From contig OZ260106.1 of NCBI GenBank assembly GCA_965284645.1, forward strand, positions 868,001-932,000: 64,000 nucleotides of DNA, written 5' to 3'. The notes under the pieces were generated by a model that was not told where the DNA came from, did not search any database, and saw only the letters and a list, made by a program, of their open reading frames with translations. Origin of the DNA: JAIBAJ01 sp965284645 (GTDB lineage: Bacteria; Bacteroidota; Bacteroidia; JAIBAJ01). The position numbers and the translations under genes were made by a program. Positions 18,301 to 26,915 of the stretch are shown piece by piece. The number at the start of each line of letters is the position of its first letter. The first letter of the stretch is position 1.

Positions 18301-21300
18301 ATTGTATCTGCCAAAATTGCACAATCGCCTTGATCCGCGGTAAGGCTAAGGATATATAAGGTTGTGGTATCAGGACAAACAATAGGATTTTGTAAATGTT
18401 CCTGACCTATCAGACTAGAATCAAATGGAATAGCTGTCCAAATAAACTCTTCCGAATTATAAGGGAAGCATTCAGGTCCAATGGTGTCGCACTGTTTTTC
18501 GCAAATGGTATCATCTATTCCTGCATTAAGTTGATAGGGGAAGAGTTCAACATTATCAATATAAGTGCCACCTGATATACTTTGGAAATGAATCTTCTTT
18601 AAAGAATAGTTTTGTTCTACTTCATTCAACAAGAATAAATTACTTTGTTGCTGCCAATTTGAAATTGGATATGTAATAGTACCTGAAGAAAAAATGGTTC
18701 TACTATATCCTAAGCAATTTATCGTAGAAGGGCTGTTTTGAAATAACTCTTGTTTTAATGTTACTACAAAATTGCTAGTTGGGTTATTGTACGGGGAATT
18801 GCTTGGGCCTTCATGGGTTGACAGTTGCATTCTGATTTTATATTTTATTCCACACTTTAATGCTTCGTTTAAATTGCCATAAAAACTCTCTGTGGAACCA
18901 ATACATGCATACCTGTCTTCGCTAAATGGCAATTGGGTTCCATAAATATTATTTTGATTATTTGCTCCAGCAGGACTATTCATATCCATAATATCAGGAG
19001 TATTCCCCATGCCAGAAGATGGGCAGTAGTCACCATTGCAAACATATGGATTGTTTATTCCATTACACCCACTAAACCAATTATCGGCACTATTTAGTTG
19101 GTTAAGATAAGTAGCAATTGGGCCTTCTTCAAAACAAGGATTAATAATTAAACTATTACAACTTACTTCACATGGTTCAGTTAAAATTTGTTTTATTCCT
19201 ATTGCCGCCGAATGGTCAATTTGTACCTTAAGAAAAACATTATAAAAAACAATTTCATTATACTCTAGTAATGAGGTAAGGCTATCTTGGATGAATAATG
19301 TTCCTGGATTTTCAATCGAGCCACAAGCTGAATAAAATTTAAAAGTGTAGTTTGGTAGTGAATCATAGACATAAGTTAAGGCATTATTTTTAGGCAAAGT
19401 CAATAAATACCACTTGGTTCCCGCACTTTGATTTACTACAGTATCGACGGCATTTATTACAATAGCATTCCCACATGTTGCTCCTTGAGGCAAAACATTC
19501 ACCCTTACGGTGTCTTGTTTGATGCAGCCAGTTGTGCTATTAACTACAGTTATTACAAACATTGCACTATCGGATGGAGATGCTAAGGGTCGGGCAATTG
19601 TCGCGGAACTTAGTCCAATGGAAGGAGACCAACTATACGTATTCCCACTAACTCCTGCCCCTCCAATCTGCACCGTATCCCCCGCATAAATCGTCGTATC
19701 CTCCCCCGCATCCGCCACTGGCAATTCATTCACCGTCACCACCACCTCATCGCTAGCCGAACAGCCACGGGCATCGGTAACAGTAACGGTATAAGTAGTC
19801 GTTGAGGCAGGCGAAGCTGTAGGGTTAGCCACTGTTGATGAACTTAAGCCTGTAGTAGGTGACCAAGAGTAGGTAAATGGCGCAGTACCATAGCTTCCTG
19901 AGGCGGAAAGACCCACCGAAGCGCCTGCACAGAAGGAGGTATCTGCCCCGGCATTGGCAGCCATTTTGTGGATATTGCCTAGCACCAAAGGAATAGGAGT
20001 AGTGGAAAAGGCCAGGGTACCGGTGTGGGTAAGGGAAGTGGCGGTGTTGGCGGCATTGCCTTTGTTGAGCCACTGGCTGGTAGCGGCATTCCACTGGGCA
20101 AAGGAAAGGGTGCTTGGGCTTGTAACCCCGCATTTTAAACTATGCCAGTTTAAGGTTACGGTAGGTGTGCTGCTTCCGCTGCTGCGGGCCAACTTCCAAT
20201 AACCATCTTCGTCCATTTGGTCTAAACTGCTTTCTTTGCTGGATAAGGAATAGCTGGCATTGGCCGAACCGCTGATAAATTCGGCAGTAAAAGCATCGCT
20301 GGCGGAGGAAGGCGCTGTAATGGCCAAAGGATTGTATTTGCCACCTGCGCCAAGGGGGAAGGTAAAGGCGGTGTTGCCTGTCTTTTTTGCTACCCCTTCG
20401 ATATAAGAGGCATCGGAAGCTCCGCTCACAGAGGAACCAGCCCTAAAATGAAGCATACCCCCGTTGTTTTGGATTATACCACTGGTGAGGGTCATGGCAC
20501 TATAGGCATTTACATCGCCATAGAGCTTTAGCTTGCCTGATGGTTTGTTGATGGTAGCCTTGTATAATTGGGCCTCTCCAGCACCCGAACCTGAAACATA
20601 AATAGATTGGTCGGTACTGCCTGTAAAAAGTATGCCACCACCGAAGGAGGAACCCAGTTGGAGGAATCCGGTTCCTGATCTAAAAAAGGAAATGCTACCA
20701 AGAATTTCGGAGGCGACCATGTTGCCAGAATAAAAACCTCCCGAAGAAGTGGTGTTAACTGCGAGGTCGGAATTGAATAAGTCTTTGGTATAAACCCCTA
20801 CGGCGAAATGTCCAGTACCGTTGATGTTGAAAACGACGGCGCCATTGTAGGTGGTTCCTCCGTACCCTTGGTTGGTAGAATTGCCTGTTTTGGTAATTTT
20901 TAAACTATCGTTAAAAGTGCTACCGCTAATGATCACGTTGGGTGCCGTGCCGGAAAACACCTGATTGGTAATTAGATTATCGCCCAGATACAGGGTGGAA
21001 CCACTACCGCCTAGGGAAAGCGACCAAGGTGAACTGCCACTAAAAGTGGTCCTTTCCATTTTGAGAATACCCGAGCTGAAGCCGCCCGAACCGATTATCA
21101 CCCGCTTGTCGGCGGCAAAAACGGCTAGTTGGGGATTGGAAGGGTTGGTGCGGTAGGTGCCGATGATAAAGCCGCTTCCTCCGCCTGTATTGTTCACGTA
21201 AACATGGTCGGAAAAGGTGGTAGGGGTACCGGTGAGTATACCAGTGGCTATACCGAAGGCCCCAGCACCGGTCAGGTTGAGTGTAAGGGTAGAAGAAAAA

Positions 21301-22397
21301 TAGTCTGAACCGCCAATAGCCCAAGAGAAACCGCTTGCTCCGGAATGGTTAAGGGTAACTGGACCAGAGAACTGATTACCGCCCCAGCTATTGGAATTGT
21401 TGCCATTGGAAATGGTGAAGGTAAGGGCAAGGTCATAACTGTTCATGGAGGTCTGGAGGTTAGGTACAGATATTTCAGTTAGCCCTTTTATCTGACAACC
21501 AGTTGTTCTTAACAGGGCGGTTCCGCTTAATGAAAAGGCGAGGGAATCTGCGGCTTCTTGTCGAAGGTTTTCAAGGTGCAGGGTTCCGGAACTGAATCCG
21601 GGTGCAGCGATTCGTATTCTGGTACCTGCAGCCATACGAATGGTTTTGGCAGTTGAATAGTATGTTGCGGCATATCTACCTAGGTTGATTTCCCCACTAC
21701 CAGTGTTGGACAAATAAAGGTCGGCATTGATATAGCAATAGGGCACATTGCTGCCGATATTGGCTGTTTGTGAAAAGCCAATGGAGCCACTTGACTGGTT
21801 ATAGAGGGAAACTGCAGCATTATACGTGTTGACACCTCTAAAGCCCGGGTTTAGCAGGCCACTGCCCGAATTGGTCATGGAAACAGTGCTGTTGAAGGTA
21901 TTGCCCCCTTGCCACTGGTCGGTGGAGCTTCCTGTTTTGGTAAGAACAACGGCCGCGTTAAAGGTGGAGAATTTGATGGACAGGGTTGCTGCTGTAACAG
22001 TGAGGCTACAAGAAAGAGTAGGGCCATAATAAACTGTTCCTTGGGCATTCATATAACCAAGACTAAGGGTAGTTCCGTTTACGATAAGACTACCGTTGGA
22101 ATAGGTTCCACGGTCGAGGGTGGTGTTACCGTTTACGGTGAGCTGGTAAGTGTTCAAGTCTAATGAAATATTGGCCGAAACAGTAAGACCAGCGATACTG
22201 CGGGAGGTATCGAGCTTTGGCTGGTAGGTGGTGGAGGTATTGGTAAAAGAGGCAATGTCGGCACTACCGGGAACGGTGGCAGGAGACCAGTTGGAGGCGT
22301 CGTTCCAGTTTATGCTGGAAGAGCCGGTCCAGGTGTAGGTAGTGGCGTTTACGGTACCTACCATACAGAAAAGCAGCAGAAAAAGCAGGTTTTTCAT
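15363..22397 (-). CDS. Giant (2344 residue) secreted adhesin-like protein with T9SS tail
   Basis: A signal peptide (residues 1-18) precedes an N-terminal TTYTWTGSSSINWNDASNWS module and ~600 residues of Gly/Ser/Thr-rich beta repeats (GGNTFNSTVSMTNSGSG, GGTTYNGAVVFNINGTGHF). Two PKD/Ig-like repeats follow at ~840-960 (YSWSPTTGLSSSTVANPTAS). A NPCFEEGP domain related to the small paralogues spans ~1090-1280, and a right-handed parallel beta-helix ~1490-2050. Residues ~2268-2344 are a T9SS tail (LFPNPTTGAMQL). It is probably a cell-surface or secreted adhesin or matrix protein. It follows 22428-22862 after 30 bp and overlaps paralogue C, so the three form one operon. A partial broken copy lies at 14003-14312. 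Confidence 0.92.
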   Translation of the reverse strand: MKNLLFLLLFCMVGTVNATTYTWTGSSSINWNDASNWSPATVPGSADIASFTNTSTTYQPKLDTSRSIAGLTVSANISLDLNTYQLTVNGNTTLDRGTYSNGSLIVNGTTLSLGYMNAQGTVYYGPTLSCSLTVTAATLSIKFSTFNAAVVLTKTGSSTDQWQGGNTFNSTVSMTNSGSGLLNPGFRGVNTYNAAVSLYNQSSGSIGFSQTANIGSNVPYCYINADLYLSNTGSGEINLGRYAATYYSTAKTIRMAAGTRIRIAAPGFSSGTLHLENLRQEAADSLAFSLSGTALLRTTGCQIKGLTEISVPNLQTSMNSYDLALTFTISNGNNSNSWGGNQFSGPVTLNHSGASGFSWAIGGSDYFSSTLTLNLTGAGAFGIATGILTGTPTTFSDHVYVNNTGGGSGFIIGTYRTNPSNPQLAVFAADKRVIIGSGGFSSGILKMERTTFSGSSPWSLSLGGSGSTLYLGDNLITNQVFSGTAPNVIISGSTFNDSLKITKTGNSTNQGYGGTTYNGAVVFNINGTGHFAVGVYTKDLFNSDLAVNTTSSGGFYSGNMVASEILGSISFFRSGTGFLQLGSSFGGGILFTGSTDQSIYVSGSGAGEAQLYKATINKPSGKLKLYGDVNAYSAMTLTSGIIQNNGGMLHFRAGSSVSGASDASYIEGVAKKTGNTAFTFPLGAGGKYNPLAITAPSSASDAFTAEFISGSANASYSLSSKESSLDQMDEDGYWKLARSSGSSTPTVTLNWHSLKCGVTSPSTLSFAQWNAATSQWLNKGNAANTATSLTHTGTLAFSTTPIPLVLGNIHKMAANAGADTSFCAGASVGLSASGSYGTAPFTYSWSPTTGLSSSTVANPTASPASTTTYTVTVTDARGCSASDEVVVTVNELPVADAGEDTTIYAGDTVQIGGAGVSGNTYSWSPSIGLSSATIARPLASPSDSAMFVITVVNSTTGCIKQDTVRVNVLPQGATCGNAIVINAVDTVVNQSAGTKWYLLTLPKNNALTYVYDSLPNYTFKFYSACGSIENPGTLFIQDSLTSLLEYNEIVFYNVFLKVQIDHSAAIGIKQILTEPCEVSCNSLIINPCFEEGPIATYLNQLNSADNWFSGCNGINNPYVCNGDYCPSSGMGNTPDIMDMNSPAGANNQNNIYGTQLPFSEDRYACIGSTESFYGNLNEALKCGIKYKIRMQLSTHEGPSNSPYNNPTSNFVVTLKQELFQNSPSTINCLGYSRTIFSSGTITYPISNWQQQSNLFLLNEVEQNYSLKKIHFQSISGGTYIDNVELFPYQLNAGIDDTICEKQCDTIGPECFPYNSEEFIWTAIPFDSSLIGQEHLQNPIVCPDTTTLYILSLTADQGDCAILADTMIMLVIQKPDSIIWSADTMVCDTAYTYTLNLIPTNNIIESITWETPSIAAIVGGNGLNEINVEWSMVPDTILSIVAHIYFQGGCDTTDTLWVYPCCWDTTRIILPSGTNSSSLGTIVSGQNYIIYGLFNVDNDFTFDNCDVILAPNAIIGVYTGQDFTITNQSHLYACNRMWKTILLVAGSSITVNGSSIIEDAETAIWAYNGGTVVLDQAIFNKNYVGLKLENCGIETANVSRSYFACGSGFLYTAPSLLRPPRQNTESRAHIEILNTIKQTIGNTTNENWFKNATFGIYANNVGELNVLNNNFFDMNAGYNQSGTLGSGQLLYTGNGVCAVGQGASDEINVKDDNEFTNCDVGVKAQFYQRGNIIVNDNTFFDCKQAGVGFGMNSDKTYIEVNRNKLYANPNKSVFWGIYGWWNNSSKVRISQNELYFANNDTCDRQGIALRDVVSSANSHTSFLIDSNYIEGATRGIWVENMGGAMLNFQNLCGYSLSPNNTVNILSGASSDNTIYDNNIYMELVNGNNFRHSCDGIAIDNSSTVLTSCNYVGCIAEVNSNYATGYCYNWIPNGIRQDQGFANWIYNNETKDLGNGLLISDDVQPLNFLGWNKMEHLQRSGLLLNHGILGSQVWGSFARNQWVNWPTNGTPHSEVWGAGANGSLTTFYVPSTASAEYQPTNNTYSSPAFSAMNQPANTATLLSEAYTCANPELYNDIEEYCDNIGYLILPLIDDTTTLTSAFDSTARWENKYQIYKLLKSNTIKYYLSDTTLTAFVNLHDTTEIGLLHKSEIAVATMWNKKSSDLDDEIADLSSLSPSCVASQTMKTVLLTALTLHAEDRKPNNTETAELENLAAQCPYEYGSGVHSTRALLSRYDTTFVNRLNPCEIPVEPELRKSENEISSENTSATSIALFPNPTTGAMQLNIGEAMYGMLSVSDISGRIVYLQNKTWEVSNSINLSHLNNGVYLFDFKSQLITKKWKIVVSK

Positions 22398-22427
22398 AGG
22401 GTTAAGGGATTAAAAGGTTTTTGGGTA

Positions 22428-22862
22428 TTAGTTGCCTTGGAAAAGGGAATATTCGGTATGGGAACCATTGGACAGGACGAGTCGTGCTTTGGCCGTATAG
22501 TTGGCCAGCAGAGGGTAAGTCCCCAGCAGCAGGGTGAGCCTATCGTTTGTTCTACGGCAGCTGTAGCTTCCTGATTGGGAAAGTGATTGGGGGTAGGGAA
22601 AGCTAACCTGCACCGAAACACCGTTGTCGGCTTCCAATAAGGCTTCGATTTGAGAAATGCCCAATGTGTCGGTAAGCACAAGGGTCATTTGGGCGAGGAA
22701 GTGCTGTTGCTGCACGAGCAGGGTATCGTTTCCCACCAGTTGGGCCTGCATGGTAAACTGCGGCATAGGGTATAGATCGAGGTGTCCTATGGCGGGGTTT
22801 TGGGATTTACAAAGTGCAGGAATAACAAGGAAAAAGAACAAGAGAAGGAAACCGTTTTTCAT
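22428..22862 (-). CDS. Small secreted protein of unknown function
   Basis: The 144-residue protein has a signal peptide (GFLLLFFFLVIPALCKSQ). The mature part (~125 residues) is predicted by eye to be beta-rich and holds no motif I recognise. It is the first gene of the operon with the giant T9SS gene. It lacks a sorting tail, so it would stay in the periplasm or be exported differently. A chaperone, structural or pilin-like role cannot be told apart from the sequence. Confidence 0.7.
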   Translation of the reverse strand: MKNGFLLLFFFLVIPALCKSQNPAIGHLDLYPMPQFTMQAQLVGNDTLLVQQQHFLAQMTLVLTDTLGISQIEALLEADNGVSVQVSFPYPQSLSQSGSYSCRRTNDRLTLLLGTYPLLANYTAKARLVLSNGSHTEYSLFQGN

Positions 22863-23449
22863 ATGGTATTAAATTAATGTTAAGCAATAAACAACAAAAC
22901 AAGCATCTTAAAAAAGGGCAAGTACGGGATATTTTAGGCGCCTACTGAACAAAAAAGAAAGCCAAAAAGTTTTGAAACCAGCAGAAAAACAGGGATGTTG
23001 ATTTTCAAAAGCAATAGAAAACCCAACAGCAATCAAAAACAAGCTTCTTATAGTTGGATTGTATCCAAGGCAATAATATGCGTTTTTTTTTCTACAAATT
23101 CAGTTTTATGAAAATTATTTTGAATTATTCCACAGCCCTACTCTAATACGAACAAGCTATGTTTTGTTGGTATAAAAAAGTAAGAATCAAGTCGTTTTAT
23201 AAAGGTATATTTCGATAAAAAAACGTCAGAAAAGTTTGTTTGTATGGAAAATGTCAGTTAAATGAGAAGGGTGAATTTTTAAGAAAATAGGAGAACTTGG
23301 AAAAAACAAATTATAGGATTTATAGCAACAGGCCTTATGTATTGTTTATGTTTTATTCTAATAAGTGTAGGGTATCTCAACCTGTACAAACCCCAGACAT
23401 GAAAAACTACAGCCTCGTACTTCACCTGCACCCGGGCACGAAGAACCCC
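22863..23449. other. Gene-free A/T-rich stretch
   Basis: Nothing coding is seen. The stretch holds long A and T runs and must contain the promoter of the operon reading leftward from 22862, but no TAnnTTTG match stands out. It ends at element Z copy b. Confidence 0.4.
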
Positions 23450-23589
23450 GGGTAGCGATAGAGCGTGGTACCCCACAGGGCTGCGTAGGCACGGAGCAGA
23501 CCGAGGAGTACTAGCGAAAGCGCGACCTTTTCGGCCCTTGCAATTGTTTAATTCGGGGTACAAGGGTTATGGCCGAAAAGGGACCCGCC
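23450..23589 (-). repeat. Element Z, copy b
   Basis: On the minus strand it runs GGCGGGTCCC ... CTATCGCTACCCG. Stem 1 is a perfect 11-bp pairing, CCTTTTCGGCC with GGCCGAAAAGG (23526-23536 and 23571-23581). The linker stem is GTACTCC with GGGGTAC, and the inner hairpin is CTGC/GCAG. MITE Y copy a begins 10 bp beyond its 5' end. Confidence 0.8.
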
Positions 23590-23599
23590 AAAAAATAAA

Positions 23600-23745
23600 C
23601 CCAGATTACGCATTAGAAATGCATAAACGATTAACCAGTTGTAAATCAATTTGTATAGCCAAATTGATAACAACTGCTAAATCGGGGTAACCCCAACTAA
23701 ATCAAGTAGTTCGGATTAATAAATCCTCCTATTGATTAATTTGGG
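23600..23745 (+). mobile_element. MITE family Y, copy a
   Basis: The 146-bp element runs from CCCAGATTACGC to GATTAATTTGGG and is flanked by the 5-bp direct repeat ATAAA (23595-23599, 23746-23750). The interior holds a hairpin formed by CAGTTGTAAATCAATTTG and CAAATTGATAACAACTG. Non-coding. Confidence 0.8.
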
Positions 23746-23783
23746 ATAAAAAAAGCGGGAAACCATTTTCAGGCATCCCGCTT
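23746..23783 (-). terminator. Intrinsic terminator of the glutamate dehydrogenase gene
   Basis: On the minus strand, AAGCGGGA (23776-23783) pairs with TCCCGCTT (23753-23760) around a 15-nt loop, followed by a run of T. It starts 24 bp beyond the stop codon. The T run overlaps the target duplication of MITE Y copy a, so the insertion sits right behind the terminator. Confidence 0.8.
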
Positions 23784-23807
23784 GGTGTAAATGGTGTCGG
23801 TGACCTA

Positions 23808-25238
23808 CTATGGGAAGATACCCAAGTTTTCGTAGGAGGCCGCTACTTTTTTAATGGCGCACACAAAAGCAGCTGTTCGTAAATCGCCGATTTCGGGTTT
23901 GTCGATTAATATTTGGCGAATGGAGTGGTAAGCATTGATCATGGTTTCTTCCAAGCCGCTGTATACCAAATCGCGCTCGTCGGCACCACGCTCCAATTTG
24001 CTGTGTTGCTCGGGCGAGAATCTTTTACCGGTTAGACTTTCGATGGATTCCATCAATTCTTGGTTCATGCGCTCGTCGAAACGTTTGGTCATGCGGCCGA
24101 AACGCACGTGGCTCATGTTTTTCAACCATTCGAAATAGGAAACGGTTACGCCCCCTGCATTCAAAAAGATATCAGGAATGATGTATACGCCTTTTTTCAA
24201 TAGTATTTCCTCAGCCTCGGGAGTAACTGGTCCGTTGGCCGCCTCACCGATAATTTTGGCTTTGATATTGGCTGCGTTTTTAGAATGGATTTGGTTTTCC
24301 AAAGCAGCCGGGATTAAGATATCGCATTCCAATTCAAGTGCATCGGTTGATTTGGCCAAATTGGTAGCGCCCGGGAAATCGAGGATAGAACCTGTTTTGC
24401 GACGGTGAGCCAATACCATATCCGGATCAAGACCGTCTTTGCTGAAAATGGCTCCTTCATATTCGGCCAGGGCAATTACTTTAGCTCCACCTTCATGGAA
24501 GAATTTGGCAGAGTGGTAACCTACGTTTCCTAGTCCTTGTACCACCACTGATTTGCCTTGGATGCCTGTAGTTAATCCCCATTTTTGGCAATCTTCCGCA
24601 ATGTTTAAAGCTTCACGTACGCCATAGAATACGCCCAATCCGGTGGCTTCGCGACGACCGTGAATACCGCCTTGGGAAATGGGTTTGCCGGTTACACAAC
24701 CTGCAGCGTTCAACTCATTTGGGTTGAAAGTAGCGTAGGTGTCCATAATCCAAGCCATCTCTTTTTCGCCCGATCCGTAGTCTGGAGCAGGAACGTCGAT
24801 AGCTGGTCCGATAAAGTTCTTTTTAATTAGTTCGGAGGTGTAACGACGGGTGATTTTCTCCATCTCTTCGTCGTTGTAGTCGCGCGGACTGATTTTGATA
24901 CCACCTTTTGCACCGCCGAAGGGTACATCAACGATAGCGCATTTATAGGTCATCAAAGCGGCTAGAGCCATCACCTCGTCTTGGTTGACATGGATGCTGT
25001 AGCGAATACCGCCTTTGGTTGGCAGTTTGTGGTGACTGTGCTCAACACGGTAAGCCTCGATTACTTTGAATTCGCCTTTCAGTTTTACCGGGAATTTAAT
25101 GCGGTAAACACTGTTGCAATACTTAATCTGATCTAAAATTCCTTTAGGCGTATCCAAGAATTTGGCAGCCTTTTCAAAATAGTTAAGAACATCGGCAAAG
25201 AATTGATCTTCCCTTTGTTCGGTAAGTTTTGTAGCCAT
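23808..25238 (-). CDS. gdhA: Glu/Leu/Phe/Val dehydrogenase, probably glutamate dehydrogenase
   Basis: It catalyses reversible oxidative deamination of an amino acid (glutamate to 2-oxoglutarate and ammonia) in the cytoplasm. At 476 residues it has the usual hexameric GDH size. Substrate-site motifs KLPTKGGIRYS and DVPFGGAKGGI hold the conserved lysines. IGPAIDVPAPDYGSGEKEM is characteristic, and the Rossmann loop is VVQGLGNVGYHSA. GKPISQGGIHGRREATG fits GDH better than short leucine dehydrogenases (~365 residues). A -7 box lies 34 nt upstream of the ATG and a strong terminator follows, so it is monocistronic. NAD or NADP preference is not determined. Confidence 0.93.
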   Translation of the reverse strand: MATKLTEQREDQFFADVLNYFEKAAKFLDTPKGILDQIKYCNSVYRIKFPVKLKGEFKVIEAYRVEHSHHKLPTKGGIRYSIHVNQDEVMALAALMTYKCAIVDVPFGGAKGGIKISPRDYNDEEMEKITRRYTSELIKKNFIGPAIDVPAPDYGSGEKEMAWIMDTYATFNPNELNAAGCVTGKPISQGGIHGRREATGLGVFYGVREALNIAEDCQKWGLTTGIQGKSVVVQGLGNVGYHSAKFFHEGGAKVIALAEYEGAIFSKDGLDPDMVLAHRRKTGSILDFPGATNLAKSTDALELECDILIPAALENQIHSKNAANIKAKIIGEAANGPVTPEAEEILLKKGVYIIPDIFLNAGGVTVSYFEWLKNMSHVRFGRMTKRFDERMNQELMESIESLTGKRFSPEQHSKLERGADERDLVYSGLEETMINAYHSIRQILIDKPEIGDLRTAAFVCAIKKVAASYENLGIFP

Positions 25239-25727
25239 CGAACGTGGTTAATTAAGAGGTTAAACAGGGCGCAAACTTATGTATTTATTTATGCTAAGCG
25301 ACTTAAAAAAAAGGGGGGATTTCAACCAGCCACCTGTTAATATGTTGATAATCAGCGCCAAAAAGTCATTTTTAAATGAAAAGTAAAGGGGTAAAATGAT
25401 CTTTCTCATTTTCGGGAAAAGGTGGGAAAGGGAGGGTTTTGCGATGGCGGAATAGGCCGATTCGGGCAACTGGGGACTTTTATTTTCATTGTAAACTCGC
25501 TAGCTTTTAAATCATAAATATTTGTAAATCAACACATTAATTAACAAATTTGAACTGTCAAAAATTCATGTGCTTTGTTATTCGAAAATTAGTGTCGAAT
25601 ATCGATGTTTTTACTTGTTCGTCTGTTTAAAAATGTAATTAGGCTATTTTTTTGAACGAAAAAAAAACTAACAAGGTACAAGTATTCAAATTGGACAACG
25701 AAGTACTAACCTTTAAAATTTACAGCC
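25239..25727. other. Intergenic region between divergent gdhA and LytTR genes
   Basis: It contains the gdhA -7 box (TAAGTTTG on the minus strand, 25272-25279) with a poor -33 match. The rest is A/T-rich with no convincing gene. A short frame at 25260-25469 has no signal peptide, motif or start context and would overlap the gdhA promoter. The LytTR promoter should be in 25500-25720 but no exact TAnnTTTG was found. Confidence 0.5.
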
Positions 25728-26096
25728 ATGCAAACCTTACATTCAAACACCTTTGCCAATACGGCCACAAGTCTTGGAGATTCATTAATTTTTCGCTCCA
25801 ACTACCAATTGGTACGCATCAAAACCGATGAGATATTATACATACAAGCCTTAGCCGACTATGTAATTATCAAAACAGCATCTGCTAAATATATAACCTT
25901 ATCGACCATGAAAGATATGGCCAGGTTGTTGGAAGGTCGTGGCTTTGCTCGTACACACCGCAGCTATATTGTAAATTTGGATAAAATCCACAATATCAAA
26001 GGCTCAAACATTATTGTGCACAGCGATTCAAACAAAATGACCATACCTGTGGGCCGCGCCTTCAAAAAAGACTTTCGCCAATCATTGGCCGCTTAA
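25728..26096 (+). CDS. Stand-alone LytTR DNA-binding regulator
   Basis: The 122-residue protein is a LytTR domain with only a ~20-residue N-terminal extension and no receiver. Key segments are YQLVRIKTDEILYIQALADY, LSTMKDMARLL, FARTHRSYIVNLDKI and MTIPVGRAFKKDF. It resembles the C-terminal half of the regulator at 1-591. Without a receiver it must be controlled by expression level, ligand or partner, or act constitutively. It is divergent from gdhA with ~490 bp between, so control of that gene is possible but unproven. Confidence 0.88.
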   Translation: MQTLHSNTFANTATSLGDSLIFRSNYQLVRIKTDEILYIQALADYVIIKTASAKYITLSTMKDMARLLEGRGFARTHRSYIVNLDKIHNIKGSNIIVHSDSNKMTIPVGRAFKKDFRQSLAA

Positions 26097-26169
26097 GGAT
26101 TCGTTTCTCTGTTATTAACCTGAAAAATCAACTGTTATGAATGCAATTATCCCGAGTTGGAAAATGAGC

Positions 26170-26898
26170 CTAAGTGCGCCTACCCAACTGCCGAACTATA
26201 AATCGGAGGTAACCAAACGTAGTACGAAGCATGTTCATCTTGGAACTACCTTTTCGCCTACTGGAGTGCAAAACCGTTGGAATTTCGACCACCTTTCCGC
26301 CTGTTCCAACAATTTTAACTATCAGTTCAACCATACAAACGAAACCAGTTTCAGCGATCAGTATACCATATTGGCGCTTCACTCGTCTCAAGATACCCAA
26401 GCTGTATACTCGGTAAAATGAGCTCAGGGTGTGTATTTTCAAACCAAAAGCCAAACGAATACTGGTATTGGCTATACCGGAAACAACTTTCTTAAACCAG
26501 GAAGTTTGTTCAAAACGGCCGCCATCCAAGTAAACCGAGGCCAGCGCTACATCATTTCCCTGCCTTACCGAATTAATTAATTGGGGTAAAATGGCTAGGT
26601 CGGAGGTGTTGTCTCCTTCGATACTAACCAGCAAGGCCTCTTCGTCGAGGTTGTTTTCTAAAATCCAGTCCATTCCCAAGTTGAAAGAATCACCGGGACC
26701 CGCATTTTTTTCTTTTTGAAGGATAGTTAATGCCGAAGCGGGAAACAATCGCCTTATTTGAGCTACGGTATCGTCGGTGGAGGCATCATCCACAAATACA
26801 AAGAACTTCTTTTCTTCAGGCAATATACCTACAAGACTCGAGGCCAAATCGGCCATGTTCAATGCTTCGTTGTAAACGGGAATAAGAAAGTATAGCAT
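26170..26898 (-). CDS. Family 2 glycosyltransferase
   Basis: The 242-residue GT-A glycosyltransferase starts with the family-2 signature FLIPVYNEALNMADL, the nucleotide-binding VDDASTDDT, and SIEGDNTSD in place of the DADLQ-type motif. A helix near the C-terminus and RRKGSSKMNMLRT resemble dolichyl-phosphate-mannose-synthase-like enzymes. It probably transfers a sugar to a lipid carrier or surface glycan; donor and acceptor are unknown. It is the last gene of an operon behind lipA (17 bp gap). Confidence 0.85.
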   Translation of the reverse strand: MLYFLIPVYNEALNMADLASSLVGILPEEKKFFVFVDDASTDDTVAQIRRLFPASALTILQKEKNAGPGDSFNLGMDWILENNLDEEALLVSIEGDNTSDLAILPQLINSVRQGNDVALASVYLDGGRFEQTSWFKKVVSGIANTSIRLAFGLKIHTLSSFYRVYSLGILRRVKRQYGILIAETGFVCMVELIVKIVGTGGKVVEIPTVLHSSRRKGSSKMNMLRTTFGYLRFIVRQLGRRT

Positions 26899-26915
26899 GT
26901 TCCCGTTAGTTTCTT

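Noticed and set aside
25260..25469. 69-codon minus-strand frame before gdhA
   Set aside because: It would cover the gdhA -7 box and has no signal, motif or coding-like composition.
26137..26421. 94-codon plus-strand frame
   Set aside because: Lies antisense inside the 3' end of the GT2 gene, with no recognisable domain or start context.
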